From Sva-07 sp041685755 (GTDB taxonomy: Bacteria; Actinomycetota; Acidimicrobiia; Acidimicrobiales; Ilumatobacteraceae): a DNA stretch of 15,359 nt. Where the stretch lies: the NCBI GenBank assembly GCA_041685755.1, contig JAWLFC010000074.1:1-15359 (forward strand), in the 5' to 3' direction. Within the stretch, counting starts at the first letter, position 1. Each line of letters begins with the position of its first letter. Positions 5,619 to 13,006 of this stretch are shown one piece after another. The translations under genes were made by a program, and so were the position numbers. The notes under the pieces were generated by a model that did not search any database, was not told the DNA's origin, and saw only the letters and a list, made by a program, of their open reading frames with translations.

Positions 5619-6293
5619 GTGACCGAAGTCATGGCTCACGAAGAGACCCTCGCCCGCACCGACTTCTTCGCGGATGCCGATCCGGAGGCGCTCCGACGTG
5701 TCGCCGACGCCGGCCACGAACTGCACCTGATCCGCGGCGATGTGCTCTTCAACGAAGGGGACCCGCCCGAGTCGCTGTTCCTCGTGCTCCGGGGCCGGAT
5801 CGCCATCGCCCTCGCCAATCCGATCGATCGCCGCGAGAGCGTCGTGGCGCTCATGGAGGCCAACGACCTGTTCGGTGAGATGGGCATGCTCGACGACGGA
5901 CCTCGCTCGGCGATGGCGCGGGCACTCGAACCGACGACGGTGTTGTCGATTCCGTACACGCCGATCCTCGAGTTGTTCGACCACAACCCGAAGCTGCTCT
6001 GGAACGTGGCCAGGTTGCTCGCCCAACGCATCCGGGTGACCGACGAGGCGCTCGCCGACTCGGTGTTCCTCGACGTGACCGGGCGTACCGCCAAGCGGCT
6101 GCTGGAGTTGGCCGACGGCACCGACGAGTTCACGTTGCCGGTCACCCAGGAGGAACTCGCCGGCATGGTCGGCGCGTCGCGCGAGCGGGTCAACAAGGCG
6201 ATCGCCAGCTTCATCCGCCTCGGCTGGCTCGAACAGCACGAGCGCACCTACCGCATCGTGCAACGCGACCGCCTCGAACTCCGCTCCCGCTGA
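5619..6293 (+). CDS. CRP/FNR-family transcriptional regulator
   Basis: A 224-aa two-domain regulator. Residues about 14-135 form a cyclic-nucleotide-binding beta-roll, with GDVLFNEGD (40-48) and the phosphate-binding cassette FGEMGMLDDGPRSAMA (85-100). In CRP proteins the Glu (87) and the Arg-Ser pair (96-97) contact cAMP, so nucleotide binding is plausible. The dimerisation helix follows (about 118-150). The winged helix-turn-helix has its core at LPVTQEELAGMVGASRERVN (173-192). No cysteine cluster is present, which argues against an FNR iron-sulfur sensor. It most resembles actinobacterial Crp/GlxR-type global regulators. It is divergent from ispD with under 20 nt between the preferred starts, and a hairpin follows its stop directly. 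The targets are unknown. Confidence 0.88.
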   Translation: MTEVMAHEETLARTDFFADADPEALRRVADAGHELHLIRGDVLFNEGDPPESLFLVLRGRIAIALANPIDRRESVVALMEANDLFGEMGMLDDGPRSAMARALEPTTVLSIPYTPILELFDHNPKLLWNVARLLAQRIRVTDEALADSVFLDVTGRTAKRLLELADGTDEFTLPVTQEELAGMVGASRERVNKAIASFIRLGWLEQHERTYRIVQRDRLELRSR

Positions 6294-6326
6294 CGTTACG
6301 CCGGGGGTCTGACCCCTGGCGTAACG
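6294..6326. terminator. Bidirectional hairpin between convergent crp-like and hydrolase genes
   Basis: Fifteen paired bases (CGTTACGCCGGGGGT with ACCCCTGGCGTAACG, one G-T pair at 6303/6317) enclose a 3-nt CTG loop. The hairpin starts on the base after the crp-like stop and ends 1 nt before the stop codon of the hydrolase gene. The G-T pair is a G-U wobble only in plus-strand RNA, so it is slightly stronger for crp. No U-tract follows. Confidence 0.75.
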
Positions 6327-6327
6327 C

Positions 6328-6984
6328 TCAGGTCGTCAACCAGGTGTGGGCGCGGCGGAATGCGTCGGCGGCGTCGTCGGGGCGGTGCGCCGGACGTTCC
6401 GGGGCATGGGCGAAGCCGTGCTCGGCATCGGGGTAGCGCACGACGTTGACGCCGGTGGCTTCGAGCGCGGCGACGTCGTCGGGCGGCGTGTACGGGTCGA
6501 GTTCGCCGATGATCGCCAGCACGCGGTCGGCGTGGCCGGCGCGCAGGTGGTCGAGCGGCTCGCCCTGGCCGGGCCCGGCCCAGGCCTCGGGAATGCGGAT
6601 CATTCCGTAGAAGCTGGCGATGCGGGCGAAGCGGTCGCTGCGCGCCGACTTGAAGCAGTACATCCCGCCCATGCAGAAGCCGAGCAGTCCGACGCGTTCG
6701 CAGCCGAGCGCGTCGGCGGCCTCCTCGAGGTCGCGCAGGTGGGCGTCGTCGTCGAGCGACGGCACCGCCGCGAACCGAGGATCGACCTCGTCGCCGAGGT
6801 CTCGCCCGGGGAACGGTTCGACCGCGCAGACGTTCATCGACCACACCGACGACAGCCGGGCGACCATGTCGTCGAACAGCGGCCGCAACCCGAAGATGTC
6901 AGGTGTGATGACGAGCCCCATCTCGGGGTCGCCGGTGCACTCGGAGAACTCGGCCTCGGTCCCTGACGGCAACGTGATGCGCAT
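6328..6984 (-). CDS. Dienelactone hydrolase family protein
   Basis: An alpha/beta-hydrolase of the DLH family, 218 aa. The nucleophile elbow is GFCMGG with Cys104, and the other triad members fit Asp163 in GELDPYTP and His189 in EHGFAH. Cys rather than Ser at the elbow is the hallmark of dienelactone hydrolases, which open lactone rings in aromatic degradation. Many homologues have other or unknown ester substrates, so the substrate is not assigned. The early strand VITPDIFGLRP, with the Asp-Ile-Phe-Gly segment, is also typical. The gene starts 10 nt after the stop of the LLM oxidoreductase gene on the same strand, suggesting cotranscription. A TAGGTT box 7 nt before its ATG also suggests an internal leaderless promoter. 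Confidence 0.88.
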   Translation of the reverse strand: MRITLPSGTEAEFSECTGDPEMGLVITPDIFGLRPLFDDMVARLSSVWSMNVCAVEPFPGRDLGDEVDPRFAAVPSLDDDAHLRDLEEAADALGCERVGLLGFCMGGMYCFKSARSDRFARIASFYGMIRIPEAWAGPGQGEPLDHLRAGHADRVLAIIGELDPYTPPDDVAALEATGVNVVRYPDAEHGFAHAPERPAHRPDDAADAFRRAHTWLTT

Positions 6985-6991
6985 CGAACCG

Positions 6992-6997
6992 AACCTA
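6992..6997 (-). promoter_or_regulatory. Candidate -10 box for the hydrolase gene
   Basis: The minus strand reads TAGGTT, seven bases, then ATG 6984. The TAG of the box is also the stop codon of the upstream oxidoreductase gene. This fits the TAnnnT geometry seen at other starts in the window. Confidence 0.35.
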
Positions 6998-7993
6998 GTT
7001 GGGGGCGAAGGTGTCGATCATCAGCCGGACGTCGTCGGCGAGCGGATACAGGATCGGGCACGTGCAGCCGGCAGCGACGTACTCGTCGACCTTGGCGCGC
7101 ACCTCGTCGGGCGTGCCCGACGCCGTGATCATCTGGACGATGTCGTCGGGGACCAACGTGCTGGCAGCGACCACCTGGTCATGGGTCGCCGGCCACGTGA
7201 GCACCTCGCCGATCTCGTCGAGCAGTTCCTGGGGCACGCCCGACGCCTTCATGATGTGCGGCTGCTGGCCGAGGTACTGGGTGACGAGGAGCCGGGCGCC
7301 GTCGAGCGCGGCGTCGCGGTCCTCGTCGACCGAACACACGACGAGCTGCGGTCGGTCGATGTCGTCGAGCGTGCGACCTGCCTTGGTGGCTCCCCGCTCG
7401 AGCGCCTCGAGGGCGCCGACGTTGTAGCTCGGTGAGACGAGGTAGTTGAGCACGGCACCGTCGGCGATCTCGCCGGTCAGCTCCATCATCTGCATGCCGG
7501 TGGCACCGATGTAGATCGGCACGTCCTTCGGCCGGCGCTCCTGGTGGACGTAGTCGAGCTCCACGCCGTCGAGGTGCACGTGGTAGCCGTCCATGGTGAC
7601 GGTTTCGTTGTTCAGCAGGCCTCGCACGGCTTCGACCACCTCGCGCATCACCTTCAGCGGGCGGGCGCGGTCGATGCCGACCTTGGCCGCCAGCGGGTCC
7701 CACCACGCCCCCAACCCGCAGATCATCCGGCCGGGCGCGAGGTCGTCGAGCGTGGAGAAGGTGGAGGCGAGCCGGGCCGGGTTGCGGGTCCAGCAGTCGA
7801 TCACGCCGGAGCCGATCTTGATGCGCTCGGTCGTCGCACCGAATGCGGCCATCGGGACGACGGCGTCGCGCACGAGGCGACTGTCGGCCTGCCAGACGGC
7901 GTCGAAGCCCTGGGCCTCGGCGTAGCGGACGAGTTCGATCCCCTCGCGAATGTCATGGGCGTCCTGCAAGTACAACGCGACCGGATACGTCAT
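6995..7993 (-). CDS. LLM-class (luciferase-like, F420-type) oxidoreductase
   Basis: A 332-aa TIM-barrel protein of the bacterial luciferase-like superfamily. The opening strand MTYPVALYLQDAHD, the segment EAQGFDAVWQADS (26-38), ERIKIGSGVIDCWTRNP (56-72), the segment SGVIDCWTRNPARLA with its conserved Asn-Pro-Ala turn, and LDDLAPGRMICGLGAWW (82-98) match the F420-dependent subgroup common in actinobacteria. The C-terminal SGTPDEVRAKVDEYVAAGCT segment is also typical. Such enzymes transfer hydride between F420H2 and diverse substrates; FMN use cannot be excluded and the substrate is unknown. The start is ATG 7993-7991, since an upstream extension to 8035 shows no family resemblance. It is the first gene of a two-gene unit with the hydrolase and is divergent from the ABC permease operon, with a 59-nt gap. 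Confidence 0.88.
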   Translation of the reverse strand: MTYPVALYLQDAHDIREGIELVRYAEAQGFDAVWQADSRLVRDAVVPMAAFGATTERIKIGSGVIDCWTRNPARLASTFSTLDDLAPGRMICGLGAWWDPLAAKVGIDRARPLKVMREVVEAVRGLLNNETVTMDGYHVHLDGVELDYVHQERRPKDVPIYIGATGMQMMELTGEIADGAVLNYLVSPSYNVGALEALERGATKAGRTLDDIDRPQLVVCSVDEDRDAALDGARLLVTQYLGQQPHIMKASGVPQELLDEIGEVLTWPATHDQVVAASTLVPDDIVQMITASGTPDEVRAKVDEYVAAGCTCPILYPLADDVRLMIDTFAPN

Positions 7994-8038
7994 CGGTGCA
8001 GCTTCGCACACGCGGGACGCGTCGCAAGTCGGCATCGC

Positions 8039-8044
8039 TAGTGT
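8039..8044 (+). promoter_or_regulatory. Candidate -10 box of the ABC transporter operon
   Basis: TAGTGT lies 8 nt before ATG 8053 in the 59-nt divergent gap. No clear -35 box or Shine-Dalgarno was seen, so leaderless initiation is possible. Confidence 0.3.
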
Positions 8045-8052
8045 CTCGACCG

Positions 8053-9198
8053 ATGTTCCTCGCCTTCAAGGAGATGGCACGTGCGAAGGTGCGGTTCGCG
8101 TTGCTCGTCGCCGCCATCGCGTTGCTGGTCTTCCTGATCCTGTTCCAGCAGTCGCTGCAGAACGGGTTGATCACCGGGTTCATCGGCGCCATCCGCGAAC
8201 AGAGCGCGCCGGTGCTGGTGTACAGCGTCGACGGCCAACGGGTGATCCAGGGCAGCGTGATCACCCCACCGCTGGAGGAGCTGGTGCGGACGGCGCCGGG
8301 TGCCGGCGAGGTCGGGCGGATCGGACAGGGCACCTTCACCGGCGTGCCGAGCGGCAACGGTGACGGCGAGACGTTCGACGTGACGGTGATCGGCTACGAA
8401 CTCGCCTCCGACGGCGAGGGCATCGGCGCCCCGAGCGAGGTGATCGACGGCCGTCTCCCCGCCGGCGACGGCGAGGCGGTGGTGAGCGATGCCGACGTGC
8501 CACTCGGGTTCGGCATCGGTGACACCGTCACCCTGCAACCCGGCGGCACGACGATCGAGATCGTCGGCGTGGCCGCAAACGCCCAGCTCAACGTCTCGCC
8601 CACACTCTTCGCCTCGTACGACACCTACGTCGACGCGGTCAAGAGCGTCAATCCCGACGCCGGCGATCCACTGCCGAACGTCCTCGGCGTGATCCCCGCC
8701 GACGGGTTCTCGCCCGCCGAGGCCGTGGTGTCCGTCAACGACCAGTCGCTCGACCTCGACGCACTGACCCGCGACGACGCCGCCGCCGAGACGCCCGGCG
8801 TCGCCCAGGTGCAGCAGTCGTTCAACATCATCTTCCTGCTGTACGGCCTCGTGGTGCCGTGCGTGACCGGGCTGTTCTTCCTGATCGTCACGTTCCAGAA
8901 GGCGAACTCGCTGACGCTGCTGCGGGCGATCGGCGCCCCGGCCGGCCGGCTCGTGACGTCGCTCTTGATCCAGGTGGTGGTGATCATCGGCGCCGGACTG
9001 CTGATCGGCACCTTGCTGTACTTCCCGGTCTCGCAGCAGGCGCTCGGCGGTGTGGCGCTGAGCTTCGAGACCGGGGCGGTCGTGTTCTGGTCGGTGCTGC
9101 TGCTGACGCTCGGCGTGCTGAGTTCGCTCGTCGCCGCCCGCCGGGTGCTGCGCATCGACCCGATCGAGGCCACCACCGGCCAGGGGGTCGGCGCGTGA
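8053..9198 (+). CDS. ABC transporter permease, FtsX/MacB type (first of a paralogous pair)
   Basis: A 381-aa permease with four predicted membrane helices (about 14-32, 258-281, 300-323 and 342-362). A large extracytoplasmic domain (about 40-255) lies between the first and second, the layout of FtsX/MacB/LolC/DevC proteins. The TM2-TM3 loop contains LTLLRAIGAPAGRL, the coupling region that contacts the ATPase, and the protein ends with RRVLRIDPIEATTG, a typical C-terminus of this family. It resembles the following gene along its whole length (for example FIGAIREQ versus TGAIRAQ and the shared RRVLRIDP ending), so the two probably form a heterodimer. Transporters of this type drive conformational work or export at the cell surface rather than classical import. 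The TGA stop overlaps the next GTG start by 4 nt. Confidence 0.88.
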   Translation: MFLAFKEMARAKVRFALLVAAIALLVFLILFQQSLQNGLITGFIGAIREQSAPVLVYSVDGQRVIQGSVITPPLEELVRTAPGAGEVGRIGQGTFTGVPSGNGDGETFDVTVIGYELASDGEGIGAPSEVIDGRLPAGDGEAVVSDADVPLGFGIGDTVTLQPGGTTIEIVGVAANAQLNVSPTLFASYDTYVDAVKSVNPDAGDPLPNVLGVIPADGFSPAEAVVSVNDQSLDLDALTRDDAAAETPGVAQVQQSFNIIFLLYGLVVPCVTGLFFLIVTFQKANSLTLLRAIGAPAGRLVTSLLIQVVVIIGAGLLIGTLLYFPVSQQALGGVALSFETGAVVFWSVLLLTLGVLSSLVAARRVLRIDPIEATTGQGVGA

Positions 9199-10298
9199 AG
9201 CTCGCCCTCGTCGAACTTCGCCGCCGCCCGGGCCGTTTCGCCACGGCGACGGTCATCCTCACCCTGATCGCCATCTTGCTGATGTTCCTCGGGAGCCTCC
9301 TCGACGGGTTGATCGCCTCGTCGACCGGCGCCATCCGGGCCCAGGACGCCGACGCCATCGTCTACTCCGACACCGCCCAGGCGTCGTTCGTGCGCAGCCG
9401 CATCGAACCCGACGTGCGCGCCGCGGTCGAGGCCGTCGACGGCGTGACCCAGGTCGGCGGGATCGGCAACGTACAGCTCGGCGCCCGCATCCCCGGCAAC
9501 GGTCCCCGCGACCTCGCCGGGGTGGCGCTGTTCGGCTACGAGATCGCCCCGAGCGACGTCCCGGCGCCGCCGCCCGACGGGCAGGCGTGGGCCGACGAGG
9601 TCCTGAAGGCCGACGGCGTCGAGGAGGGCATGACGATCGAGCTCGGCCCGGCGCGCTCACCGATCGAGATCGTCGGCTTCGTCAGCGACACCAGCTTCAA
9701 CGGCCAGGGGAGTCTGTGGGCGTCGCCGGAGACGTGGCGGGAGGTGCTGAGCGCCAACCGGCCCGACGCCCAGCTGGGGCCCGACGTGTGGCAGGGCCTG
9801 GTGGTGCGCGGCGACGGCGACGACCTGCCGGCGCGCATCGACGCCGCCACCGACGGCGCCACCGAGACGTTCACGGTCTCCGGCGCCATCGACGCCATCC
9901 CCGGGGTGTCCGAGCAGAGCGCGACGTTCAACCAGATCATCGGCGTCACCATCGCGATCGCGCTCGTCGTGATCGGGCTGTTCTTCGCCCTCCTGACCGT
10001 CGAGCGCACCAGCCTCTACGGCGTGCTCAAGGCACTCGGCGCGAAGTCGGCGACGATCTTCTCGGGCCTCGTGGTGCAGGCGATCGCCGTGACCGCCATC
10101 GCCTCGCTCGTCGCCGGCGCCCTCGTGGTCGTGCTCGACCTGCTGATCCCGCCCGGCTCGATCCCGCTGCTCGTCACACCGACACGTCTCGTCACCTCCA
10201 CGCTGCTGCTCGTGATCGCCGCCGTCCTCGGCTGCGCGTTCTCGCTGCGCCGCGTGCTTCGTATCGACCCCGCTTCTGCGATCGGAACCACTTCATGA
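9195..10298 (+). CDS. ABC transporter permease, FtsX/MacB type (second of the pair)
   Basis: A 367-aa protein with the same architecture as its upstream neighbour: TM helices near 15-35, 247-269, 288-315 and 333-350, and an extracytoplasmic domain between the first two. The coupling segment SLYGVLKALGAKSATIFSG and the terminal LRRVLRIDPASAIG are family hallmarks. Start GTG 9195 overlaps the preceding stop (GTGA), and its own stop overlaps the ATPase start (ATGA). This supports balanced, translationally coupled expression of a permease heterodimer with one ATPase. A periplasmic adaptor such as DevB or MacA is not encoded in the window. The substrate is unknown. Confidence 0.88.
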   Translation: MKLALVELRRRPGRFATATVILTLIAILLMFLGSLLDGLIASSTGAIRAQDADAIVYSDTAQASFVRSRIEPDVRAAVEAVDGVTQVGGIGNVQLGARIPGNGPRDLAGVALFGYEIAPSDVPAPPPDGQAWADEVLKADGVEEGMTIELGPARSPIEIVGFVSDTSFNGQGSLWASPETWREVLSANRPDAQLGPDVWQGLVVRGDGDDLPARIDAATDGATETFTVSGAIDAIPGVSEQSATFNQIIGVTIAIALVVIGLFFALLTVERTSLYGVLKALGAKSATIFSGLVVQAIAVTAIASLVAGALVVVLDLLIPPGSIPLLVTPTRLVTSTLLLVIAAVLGCAFSLRRVLRIDPASAIGTTS

Positions 10299-10999
10299 AC
10301 ACGACCGCCACCACCGCTCCCGTCGACACCGCACTGCGGATGTCCGACGTCCGCAAGGTGTACACGATGGGCGACGGCTCCGAGGTCGTTGCACTCGACC
10401 ACGCCACGCTCACCCTCGGCAGCGACGAGATCGTCGCACTGGTCGGCCCGTCCGGCTCCGGCAAGACCACGCTGTGTTCGATTGCCGGCGGGATCCTGTC
10501 GGCGACCGAGGGCCGCATCGTCGTCGGCGGCGAGGACATCTCCGACCACGACGCGAAGGAGCTGACGAAGTTCCGCCAGAGCATGGTCGGGTTCGTGTTC
10601 CAGTCGGTCAATCTCGTGCCGTTCCTCAACGCCCGCGAGAACCTGCTCGTGGTCGACGAGCTCGGCAAGCGCACCGGCGCTCCGGCACGGGCTCGCGCTG
10701 ACCAGTTGCTCGAGGAGCTCGGCCTGGCCGACCGGGCGAAGAACCTGCCGTCGCAGCTGTCGGGCGGCCAGCGCCAGCGCGTCGCGATCGGGCGGGCGCT
10801 GATGAACGACCCGGCGCTCGTGCTGTTCGACGAGCCGACCTCGGCGCTCGACACCAAGCTCGGCGAGCAGGTGATGGAGCTGATCCAGACCGAGATGAAG
10901 TCGCGCGGTACCGCGGCGATCGTGGTGACCCACGACGAGCGCATCACCCACTTCTGCGATCGCAGTGTCCACATCATCGACGGCCGCCTCGAAGCCTGA
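10295..10999 (+). CDS. ABC transporter ATP-binding protein, LolD/MacB/DevA type
   Basis: A 234-aa ATPase with an intact nucleotide-binding site: Walker A GPSGSGKTT (51-59), Q-loop Gln103 in VFQSVNLVPF, signature LSGGQRQRVAIGRAL (155-169), Walker B LVLFDEP (175-181), D-loop SALD (183-186) and switch His213 in VTHDE. The VFQSVNLVPFLNARENL segment and the short length are typical of the MacB/LolD/FtsE branch, which pairs with FtsX-like permeases, matching the two genes upstream. The ATG overlaps the preceding stop by 4 nt. A 114-nt gap with a tandem repeat separates it from the drrA-like gene. Confidence 0.93.
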   Translation: MNTTATTAPVDTALRMSDVRKVYTMGDGSEVVALDHATLTLGSDEIVALVGPSGSGKTTLCSIAGGILSATEGRIVVGGEDISDHDAKELTKFRQSMVGFVFQSVNLVPFLNARENLLVVDELGKRTGAPARARADQLLEELGLADRAKNLPSQLSGGQRQRVAIGRALMNDPALVLFDEPTSALDTKLGEQVMELIQTEMKSRGTAAIVVTHDERITHFCDRSVHIIDGRLEA

Positions 11000-11006
11000 C
11001 CGCCCC

Positions 11007-11072
11007 ACCTGCCCGTCCGGACCCGACCCCGACGCGCACCTGCCCGTCCGGACCCGACCCCGACGCGCACCT
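11007..11072. repeat. 31-bp tandem direct repeat (two copies plus partial third)
   Basis: Two identical 31-bp units occupy 11007-11037 and 11038-11068, and the first four bases of a third (ACCT) follow. Each unit contains the 8-bp palindrome GTCCGGAC (11015-11022 and 11046-11053), placing the palindromes 31 bp apart, close to three helical turns. The repeat lies between the stop of the MacB-type ATPase gene and the start of the drrA-like gene. Confidence 0.85.
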
Positions 11073-11113
11073 ACTGCGTGCGACGGTCACACCGATCCGG
11101 CAGGATTGCGGGC

Positions 11114-12091
11114 ATGTCTTCAGCGATCCAGGCCCGGAGCCTCCGGCGCACCTTCGGCGACAACGAAGCTGTGGCCGGCATCGACCTCGAGGTCCCCTAC
11201 GGCGAGATCTACGGCTTCCTCGGCCCGAACGGCGCCGGGAAGTCGACCACGGTCAAGATGCTGTGCACGCTGCTCGGCATCACGTCGGGATCGGCGTCGG
11301 TCGCCGGGCTCGATGTCGCCACGCAACCCGACCAGATCCGGTTGCGGATCGGGGTGGCTCTCCAGGACTCCTCGATCGACGGCAAGCAGACCGGCCGCGA
11401 GATGCTGGCGCTGCAGGGTCGGCTGTACGGCTTGAGCAAGCGCGACATCACCGCCCGGATGGACGACGTGATCGGTCTGGTCGACATCGGCTCGGCCATC
11501 GACGACCGGGTCGAGTCCTACTCCGGTGGCATGAAGCGACGTCTCGACCTCGCCATGTCGCTGATCCATCGCCCGCAGGTGTTGTTCCTCGACGAACCGA
11601 CCACCGGTCTCGACCCGGCGAGCCGCTCGTCGGTGTGGGCCGAGGTGCGGCGCCTCAACCGGGAGTTCGGCATGACGATCTTCCTGACCACGCAGTACCT
11701 CGAGGAGGCCGACGAGCTCGCTGACCGCGTCGGCATCATCGCCAACGGTCTCATCGAGGCGGAGGGCCAACCGGGCGAGCTCAAGCGGCAGATCGGCACC
11801 GACCTCATCCAGGCCGAGGTCGCCGGCGACGTGCAGGTCGCCGCCGACGCACTGATCGCCATCGACGGCATCGACGAGGTGCAGACCCACAACAACGAGC
11901 TCGCCCTCGTCACCGCCGACGGGGCGGCGTTGATCGCCCAGGTCGCCGTCGCCCTCGACAACTGCGGCGTTCCTGTCACCTCGCTGACGTTGCGGACGCC
12001 GACGCTCGACGACGTCTACCTGCACGTGACCGGCACCCACTTCGCCGAGACCGACGAACCCTCCGATGCCGAACTGGAGTCGATGTCATGA
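11114..12091 (+). CDS. DrrA-type ABC transporter ATP-binding protein
   Basis: A 325-aa ATPase of the daunorubicin-resistance (DrrA) family. It has Walker A GPNGAGKST (37-45), Q-loop Gln84 in VALQDSSID, signature YSGGMKRRLDLAMSLI (136-151), Walker B VLFLDEPTTGLDP (156-168), and TTQYLEEADELADR. The switch position there carries Gln194 instead of His, a normal feature of this family. The C-terminal regulatory part (about 230-310) ends in TLDDVYLHVTG, which also matches DrrA. These proteins energise ABC-2 exporters for drugs, lipids or polyketides. The ATG at 11114 has no clear Shine-Dalgarno. The stop overlaps the start of the permease gene by 4 nt (ATGA). It may be read through from the MacB-type genes or started separately. 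Confidence 0.92.
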   Translation: MSSAIQARSLRRTFGDNEAVAGIDLEVPYGEIYGFLGPNGAGKSTTVKMLCTLLGITSGSASVAGLDVATQPDQIRLRIGVALQDSSIDGKQTGREMLALQGRLYGLSKRDITARMDDVIGLVDIGSAIDDRVESYSGGMKRRLDLAMSLIHRPQVLFLDEPTTGLDPASRSSVWAEVRRLNREFGMTIFLTTQYLEEADELADRVGIIANGLIEAEGQPGELKRQIGTDLIQAEVAGDVQVAADALIAIDGIDEVQTHNNELALVTADGAALIAQVAVALDNCGVPVTSLTLRTPTLDDVYLHVTGTHFAETDEPSDAELESMS

Positions 12092-12912
12092 CCACCACTG
12101 CCGCCGACCCCCGCCCCACGGCGCCGACCTACGAACCGCTCGCCCGCAAGTCCGCCGCGATCCACGACTTCGCGACGGTGGCCGGTCGGGCGATCCGCGG
12201 CGTGTTCCGTGAACCGGAGTTCTTCATCCCGGCGCTGATCGTCCCCGTGTTCTTCTTCGTGGTCAACGTCGGCGCGCTGCAGGACTTCGCCCAGGCCAGC
12301 GGTGCGGTCGACGACTTCGCGGCGTTCCAGCTCCCGGTGGCGATCATCTTCGCCGTCACCGGCGTGTCGCGAGCGAGCGCCCTGGTCACCGACATCCAGA
12401 GCGGCTATTTCGACCGCCTGCTGCTGACGCCGATCCGTCGGCCGATGCTCCTGCTCGGGTTGATGGCGGCCGACATCGTGTCGATCATCCTGCTGACGAT
12501 CCCGGTGCTGATCCTGGGGCTCGCGTTCGGTGTCAGCTTCGTCACCGGCCTGCTCGGGATGGTCGTGTTTCTCGCCTACGGGGCGCTGTGGGGATTGGCC
12601 TTCGCCGGCTTCCCGTACGCCATCGCGCTGAAGACCGGCAATCCGGCGGCGGTGAACTCGAGCTTCATCCTGTTCTTCCCGTTCGCGTTCCTCACCACGG
12701 CGTTCCTGCCGAAGGAGGCGCTGACCGGCTGGCTGTCGACGATCGCCACCTACAACCCGGTCACCTACGTCCTCGACGGGTTGCGCAGCCTGATCACCGA
12801 GGGATGGGAGGTCGACAAGCTCGCGTACGGCGCGCTCGCCTCGCTGGCACTCATGACGGTGAGCTTCGGGCTCGCGTCGCTGGCGATGCGTGGCCGTACT
12901 TCCCGTGGGTGA
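12088..12912 (+). CDS. DrrB-type ABC-2 transporter permease
   Basis: A 274-aa ABC-2 membrane protein, the partner of the upstream DrrA-type ATPase. After a hydrophilic N-terminus with an amphipathic segment (TVAGRAIRGVFREPEFFI), about six membrane helices are visible (near 44-62, 80-100, 120-147, 150-180, 190-206 and 247-267). The YFDRLLLTPIRR loop (107-118) and YNPVTYVLDGLRSLI (222-236) are hallmarks of the ABC-2 export permeases. The translationally coupled start (ATGA) indicates a fixed pairing. It is the last gene of the five-gene run, with no hairpin found directly after its stop. The exported substrate is unknown; drug or lipid export is inferred from the family only. Confidence 0.92.
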   Translation: MTTTAADPRPTAPTYEPLARKSAAIHDFATVAGRAIRGVFREPEFFIPALIVPVFFFVVNVGALQDFAQASGAVDDFAAFQLPVAIIFAVTGVSRASALVTDIQSGYFDRLLLTPIRRPMLLLGLMAADIVSIILLTIPVLILGLAFGVSFVTGLLGMVVFLAYGALWGLAFAGFPYAIALKTGNPAAVNSSFILFFPFAFLTTAFLPKEALTGWLSTIATYNPVTYVLDGLRSLITEGWEVDKLAYGALASLALMTVSFGLASLAMRGRTSRG

Positions 12913-12930
12913 GCAAAGCTGAGTCATATG

Positions 12931-12959
12931 TTGTCATGTTTGCTGAGGTGGGCTACAGT
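12931..12959 (+). promoter_or_regulatory. Promoter of hsp20
   Basis: TTGTCA (12931-12936) and TACAGT (12954-12959) are separated by exactly 17 bp, a good sigma-70-type promoter within an AT-richer patch. Transcription would start near 12966, giving a leader of about 40 nt. An inverted repeat AGCAAA/TTTGCT (12912-12917, 12939-12944) and a direct repeat GCTGAG (12918, 12942) surround the -35 box. No CIRCE or HspR-type HAIR element is recognisable. Confidence 0.65.
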
Positions 12960-12992
12960 GTCAATCGACATCAGTAGTACTCACCTTCTTGC

Positions 12993-12998
12993 AGGAGG
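12993..12998 (+). promoter_or_regulatory. Shine-Dalgarno deciding the hsp20 start
   Basis: AGGAGG ends 8 nt before ATG 13007. This favours ATG 13007 over the in-frame TTG at 12989, which lies upstream of the site. Confidence 0.8.
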
Positions 12999-13006
12999 CA
13001 ACCGCA

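Noticed and set aside
4050..6293. A plus-strand open frame of 747 codons running across the opposite strand of rlmB, ispF and ispD into the crp-like gene
   Set aside because: Only the last 224 codons show a protein family; the rest is low-complexity Arg/Ala-rich sequence antisense to well-supported genes, as expected from high GC. A Shine-Dalgarno marks the real start at 5619.
11000..11113. A riboswitch or CRISPR-like array between the ABC modules
   Set aside because: The tandem units are contiguous, without spacers, and I see no conserved aptamer fold; only a two-copy direct repeat is supported.
11690..11720. Missing switch histidine (Gln instead) in the DrrA-type ATPase as a sign of inactivation
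   Set aside because: TTQYLEEAD is the normal form in the DrrA family, and the Walker and signature motifs are intact.
12913..13006. CIRCE or HspR-type operator ahead of hsp20
   Set aside because: Neither the TTAGCACTC/GAGTGCTAA nor the CTTGAGT/ACTCAAG pair is present.
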